Made by a program: the position numbers and the translations under genes. A stretch of 64,000 nucleotides of DNA, taken from Piscicola geometra (Eukaryota; Annelida; Clitellata; Hirudinida; Piscicolidae). Shown here piece after piece: positions 60,001-64,000 of this stretch (positions within the stretch are counted from its first letter, which is position 1; every line of letters starts with the position of its first letter). The stretch lies in contig OX030955.1 in assembly GCA_943735955.1 (NCBI GenBank), forward strand, positions 12,737,383 through 12,801,382, written 5' to 3'. Below the pieces are notes generated by a model, which made no database searches, was not told the origin of the DNA, and worked only from the letters and a program-made list of their open reading frames with translations.

Positions 60001-63000
60001 ACAGCATCAACAACAGTGCCGACTACTGCATCGACAACAGTGCCGACTACTGCATCAACAACAGTGCCGACTACTGCATCGACAACAGTGCCGACCACTG
60101 CATTAACAACAGTGCCGACTACTGCATCGACAACAGTGCCGACTACTGCATCAACAACAGTGCCGACTACTGCATCGACAACAGTGCCGACTACTGCATC
60201 GACAACAGTGCCGACCACTGCATTAACAAAAGTGCCGACTACTGCATCGACAACAGTACCGACTACTGCATCAACAACAGTGCCGACTACTGCATCGACA
60301 ACAGTGCCGACTACTGCATCAACAACAGTGCCGACTACTGCATCGACAACAGTGCCGACTACTGCATCAACAACAGTGCCGACTACTGCATCGACAACAG
60401 TGCCGACCACTGCATTAACAACAGTGCCGACTACTGCATCGACAACAGTGCCGACTACAGCATCAACAACAGTGCCGACTACTGCATCGACAACAGTGCC
60501 AACTACTGCATCAACAACAGTGCCGACTACTGCATCGACAACAGTGCCGACCACTGCATTAACAACAGTGCCGACTACTGCATCGACAACAGTGCCGACT
60601 ACTGCATCAACAACAGTGCCGACTACTGCATCGACAACAGTGCCGACCACTGCATTAACAACAGTGCCGACTACTGCATCGACAACAGTGCCGACTACAG
60701 CATCAACAACAGTTCCGACTACTGCATCGACAACAGTGCCGACTACTGCATCAACAACAGTGCCGACTACTGCAATGACAACAGTGCCGACCACTGCATT
60801 AACAACAGTGCCGACTACTGCATCGACAACAGTGCCGACTACTGCATCAACAACAGTGCCGACTACTACATCAACAACAATGCCTCCTACTGCATCAACT
60901 ACAGTGCCAATTACTACATCGAAAACAGTGCCGACCACTGCATCGACAACAGTGCCGACTAGTGCATCAACAGCAGTGACGACTACTGCATCGACAACAG
61001 TGCCGACAACTGCATCAACAACAGTGCCGACAACTGCATCGACAACAGTGCCGACTATTGCATCAACAACAGTGCCGACAACTGCTTCAACAACAGTGCC
61101 GACTACTGCATCGACAACAGTGCCGACCACTGCATTAACAACAGTGCCGACTACTGCATCGACAACAGTACCGACTACTGCATCAACAACAGTGCCGACT
61201 ACTGCATCGACAACAGTGCCGACTACTGCATCGACAACAGTGCCGACTACTGCATCAACAACAGTGCCGACTACTGCATCGACATCAGTGCCGACCACTG
61301 CATTAACAACAGTGCCGACTACTGCATCGACAACAGTGCCGACTACAGCATCAACAACAGTGCCGACTACTGCATCGACAACAGTGCCGACTACTGCATC
61401 AACAACAGTGCCGACTACTGCATCGACAACAGTGCCGACCACTGCATTAACAACAGTGCCGACTACTGCATCGACAACAGTGCCGACTACTGCATCAACA
61501 ACAGTGCCGACTACTGCATCGACAACAGTGCCAACTACTGCATCGACAACAGTGCCGACCACTGCATTAACAAAAGTGCCGACTACTGCATCGACAACAG
61601 TACCGACTACTGCATCAACAACAGTGCCGACTACTGCATCGACAACAGTGCCGACTACTGCATCAACAACAGTGCCGACTACTGCATCGACAAAAGTGCC
61701 GACTACTGCATCAACAACAGTGCCGACTACTGCATCGACAACAGTGCCGACCACTGCATTAACAACAGTGCCGACTACTGCATCGACAACAGTGCCGACT
61801 ACAGCATCAACAACAGTGCCGACTACTGCATCGACAACAGTGCCAACTACTGCATCAACAACAGTGCCGACTACTGCATCGACAACAGTGCCGACCACTG
61901 CATTAACAACAGTGCCGACTACTGCATCGACAACAGTGCCGACTACTGCATCGACAACAGTGCCGACTACAGCATCAACAACAGTGCCGACTACTGCATC
62001 GACAACAGTGCCGACTACTGCATCAACAACAGTGCCGACTACTGCATCGACAACAGTGCCGACCACTGCATTAACAACAGTGCCGACTACTGCATCGACA
62101 ACAGTGCCGACTACAGCATCAACAACAGTTCCGACTACTGCATCGACAATAGTGCCGACTACTGCATCAACAACAGTGCCGACTACTGCATCGACAACAG
62201 TGCCGACCACTGCATTAACAACAGTGCCGACTACTGCATCGACAACAGTGCCGACTACTGCATCAACAACAGTGCCGACTACTACATCAACAACAATGCC
62301 TCTTACTGCATCAACTACAGTGCCAATTACTACATCGACAACAGTGCCGACCACTGCATCGACAACAGTGCCGACTAGTGCATCAACAGCAGTGACGACT
62401 ACTGCATTGACAACAGTGCCGACTACTGCATCAACAACAGTGCCGACAACTGCATCAACAACAGTGCCGACAACTGCATCGACAACAGTGCCGACTATTG
62501 CATCAACAACAGTGCCGACAACTGCTTCAACAACAGTGCCGACTTCTGCATCGACAACAGTGCCGACCACTGCATTAACAACAGTGCCGACTACTGCATC
62601 GACAACAGTACCGACTACTGCATCAACAACAGTGCCGACTACTGCATCGACAACAGTGCCGACTACTGCATCGACAACAGTGCCGACTACTGCATCAACA
62701 ACAGTGCCGACTACTGCATCGACAACAGTGCCGACCACTGCATTAACAACAGTGCCGACTACTGCATCGACAACAGTGCCGACTACAGCATCAACAACAG
62801 TGCCGACTACTGCATCGACAACAGTGCCGACTACTGCATCAACAACAGTGCCGACTACTGCATCGACAACAGTGCCGACCACTGCATTAACAACAGTGCC
62901 GACTACTGCATCGACAACAGTGCCGACTACTGCATCAACAACAGTGCCGACTACTGCATCGACAACAGTGCCGACTACTGCATCGACAACAGTGCCGACC

Positions 63001-64000
63001 ACTGCATTAACATCAGTGCCGACTACTGCATCGACAACAGTACCGACTACTGCATCAACAACAGTGCCGACTACTGCATTGACAACAGTGCCGACTACTG
63101 CATCAACAACAGTGCCGACTACTGCATCGACAACAGTGCCGACTACTGCATCAACAACAGTGCCGACTACTGCATCGACAACAGTGCCGACCACTGCATT
63201 AACAACAGTGCCGACTACTGCATCGACAACAGTGCCGACTACAGCATCAACAACAGTGCCGACTACTGCATCGACAACAGTGCCAACTACTGCATCAACA
63301 ACAGTGCCGACTACTGCATCGACAACAGTGCCGACCACTCCATTAACAACAGTGCCGACTACTGCATCGACAACAGTGCCGACTACTGCATCGACAACAG
63401 TGCCGACAACAGCATCAACAACAGTGCCGACTACTACATCGACAACAGTGCCGACCACTGCATTAACAACAGTGCCGACTACTGCATCGACAACAGTGCC
63501 GACTACTGCATCAACAACAGTGCCGACTACTACATCAACAACAATGCCTCCTACTGCATCAACTACAGTGCCAATTACTACATCGACAACAGTGCCGACC
63601 ACTGCATCGACAACAGTGCCGACTAGTGCATCAACAGCAGTGACGACTACTGCATCGACAACAGTGCCGACTACTGCATCAACAACAGTGCCGACAACTG
63701 CATCAACAACAGTGCCGACAACTGCATCGACAACAGTGCCGACTATTGCATCAACAACAGTGCCGACAACTGCTTCAACAACAGTGCCGACTACCGCATC
63801 GACAACAGTGCCGACCACTGCATCAACAACAGTGCCGACTACTGCATCGACAACAGTGCCGACTACTGCATCGACAACAGTGCCGACTACTGCATCAACA
63901 ACGGTGCCGACTACTGCATCGACAACAGTGCCGACCACTGCATTAACAACAGTGCCGACTACTGCATCGACAACAGTGCCGACTACAGCATCAACAACAG
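1..64000 (+). CDS. Partial giant mucin-like protein: internal TASTTVPT octapeptide repeat domain
   Basis: Seen: reading from base 1, the codons run ACT GCA TCR ACA, then ACA GTG CCG ACT, giving the octapeptide TASTTVPT about 2,667 times. I found no in-frame stop and no shift of frame. The frame is open at both edges, so no start can be assigned; in-frame ATG codons (for example 4075) are ordinary V-to-M or P-to-M repeat variants. Common replacements are T to I, S, P or A, P to T or L, S to L and V to M, nearly all uncharged. Charged residues are rare: Asp at 5128 and 5512, Glu at 3148, 4252, 7180 and 30436, Arg at 29266. No Cys or Trp was noticed. Family knowledge: Thr/Ser/Pro tandem repeats are typical of densely O-glycosylated mucins and some bacterial adhesins. 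Inference: a secreted or surface, extended, glycosylated polymer. No signal peptide, anchor or folded domain is visible. The main alternative is a noncoding satellite that happens to stay open. Confidence 0.78.
1745..3260. repeat. Higher-order repeat of 28 and 31 units, three copies
   Basis: A marker run (GTG TCG ACT ATT GCA, then GTG CCG AGT ACT) begins near 1769, 2441 and 3185. The spacings are 672 and 744 bases, that is 28 and 31 units. A private GCA AAG CCG variant (V to K) at 2224 recurs at 2968, also 744 bases apart. The 28/31 difference shows gain or loss of three whole units after duplication. All copies remain in the + frame. Confidence 0.75.
4310..5680. repeat. 16-unit (384-bp) higher-order repeat, about 3.5 copies
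   Basis: The variant TCG ATA ACA GTG CCG ACT ATT starts near 4543, 4927 and 5311, 384 bases apart each time. The private Asp codon GAT at 5128 recurs at 5512, the same spacing. The segment starting at 4321 matches that at 4705, and 5041 onward matches 5425 onward. It is a short, regular tandem duplication in an otherwise patchy region. Confidence 0.8.
8165..11180. repeat. 61/64-unit tandem duplication
   Basis: The segment from about 8165 to 9640 matches about 9629 to 11180. The offset is 1,464 bases (61 units) until about 8690, then 1,536 bases (64 units), because three extra units sit near 10,150-10,250 in the right copy. Shared private variants include the Tyr codon TAT at 8329 and 9793, ACA AAA GTG near 9205 and 10741, and an ACA-GCA-TCG unit near 9410 and 10946. 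It is two copies of one ancestral block. Confidence 0.85.
12200..15720. repeat. 56-unit (1,344-bp) higher-order repeat, up to three copies
   Basis: A rare Lys codon AAA after TCG occurs at 12370, 13714 and 15058, exactly 1,344 bases apart. It is followed each time by the same series of variants (ATG CCT, CCA ATT ACT ACA, ACC TCA, ACA AAG CCG). A GTG ATG ACT variant near 13220 recurs near 14564. The second and third copies are nearly identical through about 600 bases after their Lys codons. The first copy matches less well on its left. Confidence 0.85.
15770..22900. repeat. 68-unit and about 130-unit higher-order repeats
   Basis: The marker ACA CCA GTG ACG (T to P) has its CCA codon at 16285, 17917 and 21013. 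The spacings are 1,632 bases (68 units) and 3,096 bases (129 units). Just after the third copy the offset grows to 3,168 bases (132 units), through a local three-unit duplication near 21,120-21,190. A block at 19,226 recurs at 22,442 (134 units apart). These are nested duplications of a block of 1.6 kb into larger blocks of about 3.1-3.2 kb. Confidence 0.8.
23200..29240. repeat. TTA-rich (Ser-to-Leu) zone with a 107-unit duplication
   Basis: This zone is dominated by units in which the serine codon is TTA preceded by ACC (CCG ACC ACT GCA TTA), mixed with ACA GCA TCA units. About 24.6-26.1 kb matches about 27.15-28.7 kb at an offset of 2,568 bases (107 units). Shared private variants include CCA AAT ACA at 25243 and 27811, GCC TCG at 24868 and 27436, and CCG CCT near 25053 and 27621. 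The same unit types return after 55.5 kb, so the zone is related to the right end of the window. Confidence 0.8.
29240..31760. repeat. Arg-bearing block in three copies, 66 and 21 units apart
   Basis: An unusual unit with CCA AAT ACA GCA TCA AGA has its Arg codon at 29266, 30850 and 31354, spaced 1,584 bases (66 units) and 504 bases (21 units). Each is followed by the same run: ACA TCG, then CCG AAT, TCA AAA ACA, ATG CCT and CCA ACT AGT ACA. A related run without the Arg lies near 46,840-47,030. These are among the few positively charged positions in the encoded protein. Confidence 0.8.
35185..36900. repeat. 35-unit (840-bp) tandem duplication
   Basis: About 35,185-36,060 matches 36,025-36,900 at an offset of 840 bases. 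From 35,401 to 36,060 I saw no difference from 36,241 to 36,900. Two differences lie in the left part: ACT or ACA near 35,280/36,120, and CTA or CCA near 35,396/36,236. The near identity points to a recent event. Confidence 0.85.
37225..40130. repeat. 61-unit (1,464-bp) tandem duplication in the marker family
   Basis: The TTA-GTG-CCA marker at 38317 recurs at 39781, and the flanking block from about 37,300 matches about 38,760 onward at the same 1,464-base offset. One difference is CTG against CCG near 38,228/39,692. The same 61-unit spacing appears between markers 42613 and 44077, and between the copies at 8.3 and 9.8 kb, which carry different variants. Confidence 0.7.
48230..50280. repeat. 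50-unit (1,200-bp) duplication, nearly identical copies
   Basis: About 48,230-49,080 matches 49,430-50,280 at an offset of 1,200 bases. Reading line by line I found a difference only around 48,537-48,540, where TCT AAA replaces TCG ACA of the other copy. Both carry a rare TCT ACT variant (near 48,319 and 49,519). The copies are separated by a stretch of about 350 bases of other units. Confidence 0.85.
53715..58470. repeat. 100-unit (2,400-bp) tandem duplication
   Basis: About 53,715-56,070 matches 56,115-58,470 at an offset of 2,400 bases. I noticed about five differences, including CCA or CCG near 54,525/56,925, ACA or AAA near 54,754/57,154, and ACC or ACT near 55,296/57,696. Each copy contains an internal 27-unit (648-base) pair (markers 54493/55141 and 56893/57541). 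Part of the next period, around 58.2-58.6 kb, matches 60.6-61.0 kb at the same 2,400-base offset. Confidence 0.9.
58440..64000. repeat. ATG-CCT-marked blocks at the right end; 60-unit duplication
   Basis: A run beginning ACT ACA TCA, then ACA ATG CCT, has its ATG at 58480, 60880, 62296 and 63544 (100, 59 and 52 units apart). About 61,021-61,980 matches 62,461-63,420 at an offset of 1,440 bases (60 units), with about ten single-base differences, so this pair looks older than the 100-unit pair. A copy of the run at 24160 lies 34,320 bases (1,430 units) to the left. The array continues past the right edge of the window. Confidence 0.85.

Larger units (their letters stand above)
1..64000. repeat. 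24-bp tandem repeat (minisatellite) array, about 2,667 units
   Basis: The unit's first half is ACTGCATCRACA and its second half ACAGTGCCGACT. Phase 1 of the unit falls at base 1 and again at 63,961, and lines in between stay in register, so I see no indel that is not a multiple of 24. The commonest variation is A/G at unit position 9 (TCA or TCG). Other frequent variants are T/A/C at position 24, C/T at position 2, A/T/C at position 1, C/T at position 8, C/A at position 19 and C/T at position 20. There is no unique spacer, transposon or nonrepetitive stretch anywhere in the window. GC of the consensus is about 52%. Confidence 0.98.

Noticed and set aside
9792..63938. 18,048-codon open frame on the - strand (VVGTVVDA repeats) as a gene
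   Set aside because: It is the wobble-aligned mirror of the + frame and is built from codons that cannot reach a stop by one change, so openness is expected by chance. It opens at a GTG inside an ordinary repeat unit and ends at a chance stop, and its changes are more radical (V to E, G, K) than those on +.
122..63946. Many short + frames reading HQQQCRLL or HRQQCRLL repeats (for example 122-586, 3674-4075, 13538-13966)
   Set aside because: They are frame 2 of the same units. They are broken wherever TCR becomes TTA or TTG, or CCG becomes ACG, begin at TTG or similar codons inside the array, and are copied with the blocks. A frameshifted product is not supported.
1..64000. CRISPR array
   Set aside because: The 24-base units are directly adjacent, with no unique spacers, and vary by substitution.
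1..64000. Noncoding satellite or centromeric DNA
   Set aside because: It cannot be fully excluded. I ranked it lower because the register is perfect, the + frame lacks stops at a vulnerable codon that mutates often, and the octapeptide has a typical mucin composition.
1..64000. Introns or splice sites within the array
   Set aside because: GT and AG dinucleotides occur in every unit, so they carry no information. The frame is continuous without any splicing.
1..64000. Promoters, ribosome binding sites, terminators, tRNA or rRNA genes, transposons
   Set aside because: Nothing but repeat units is present. No AT-rich promoter-like stretch, Shine-Dalgarno-like run before a start, T-tract, cloverleaf or terminal inverted repeat stands out.
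1..64000. Hairpin from CAGT and ACTG arms in each unit (extended to GCAGT/ACTGC in GCA GTG ACG variants)
   Set aside because: The stem is only 4-5 bases with a 7-base loop, and it follows from the repeat consensus. There is no sign that it is conserved for structure.

Overview
The window is a single object: an uninterrupted array of a 24-base minisatellite, about 2,667 units end to end, with no unique sequence at either edge. The consensus unit has a first half ACTGCATCRACA and a second half ACAGTGCCGACT. Every unit I read keeps the same 24-base register from base 1 to base 64,000, with only substitutions and changes of whole units.

Read on the + strand from base 1, the unit encodes the octapeptide TASTTVPT. 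I found no stop codon in this frame across about 21,333 codons. The simplest reading is that the window is an internal piece of one giant Thr/Ser/Pro-rich, mucin-like protein. It has about 50% Thr, 12% Ser and 12% Pro, almost no charged or aromatic residues, and no cysteine that I noticed. Start, signal sequence, anchoring domain and stop all lie outside the window. From the consensus, the encoded segment alone would be about 2 MDa before glycosylation.

Layout. The array is a patchwork of higher-order repeats, each a whole number of 24-base units. 1-4.1 kb: 28- and 31-unit copies. 4.3-5.7 kb: a 16-unit repeat. 8.2-11.2 kb: a 61/64-unit duplication. 12.2-15.7 kb: a 56-unit repeat. 15.8-22.9 kb: 68- and about 130-unit repeats. 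23.2-29.2 kb: units rich in Leu (TTA), with a 107-unit duplication. 29.2-32 kb: Arg-bearing blocks. 32.8-57.6 kb: a family with 19 copies of a TTA-GTG-CCA marker at varied spacings. 53.7-58.5 kb: a 100-unit duplication. 58.5-64 kb: blocks marked by ATG-CCT, related to one at 24.1 kb.

A second very long open frame lies on the - strand (9,792-63,938, octapeptide VVGTVVDA). I treat it as a shadow. Its codons share wobble positions with the + frame, its consensus codons are all at least two changes away from a stop, and it is broken at 9,792 and 8,328 by changes that are harmless on the + strand.

Organism: not determinable from this sequence. GC is about 50-52%. A single open frame this long made of mucin-type repeats suggests a eukaryotic mucin-like exon, but a giant bacterial surface protein cannot be excluded. 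There are no other genes, RNA genes, mobile elements or regulatory regions that I can support.
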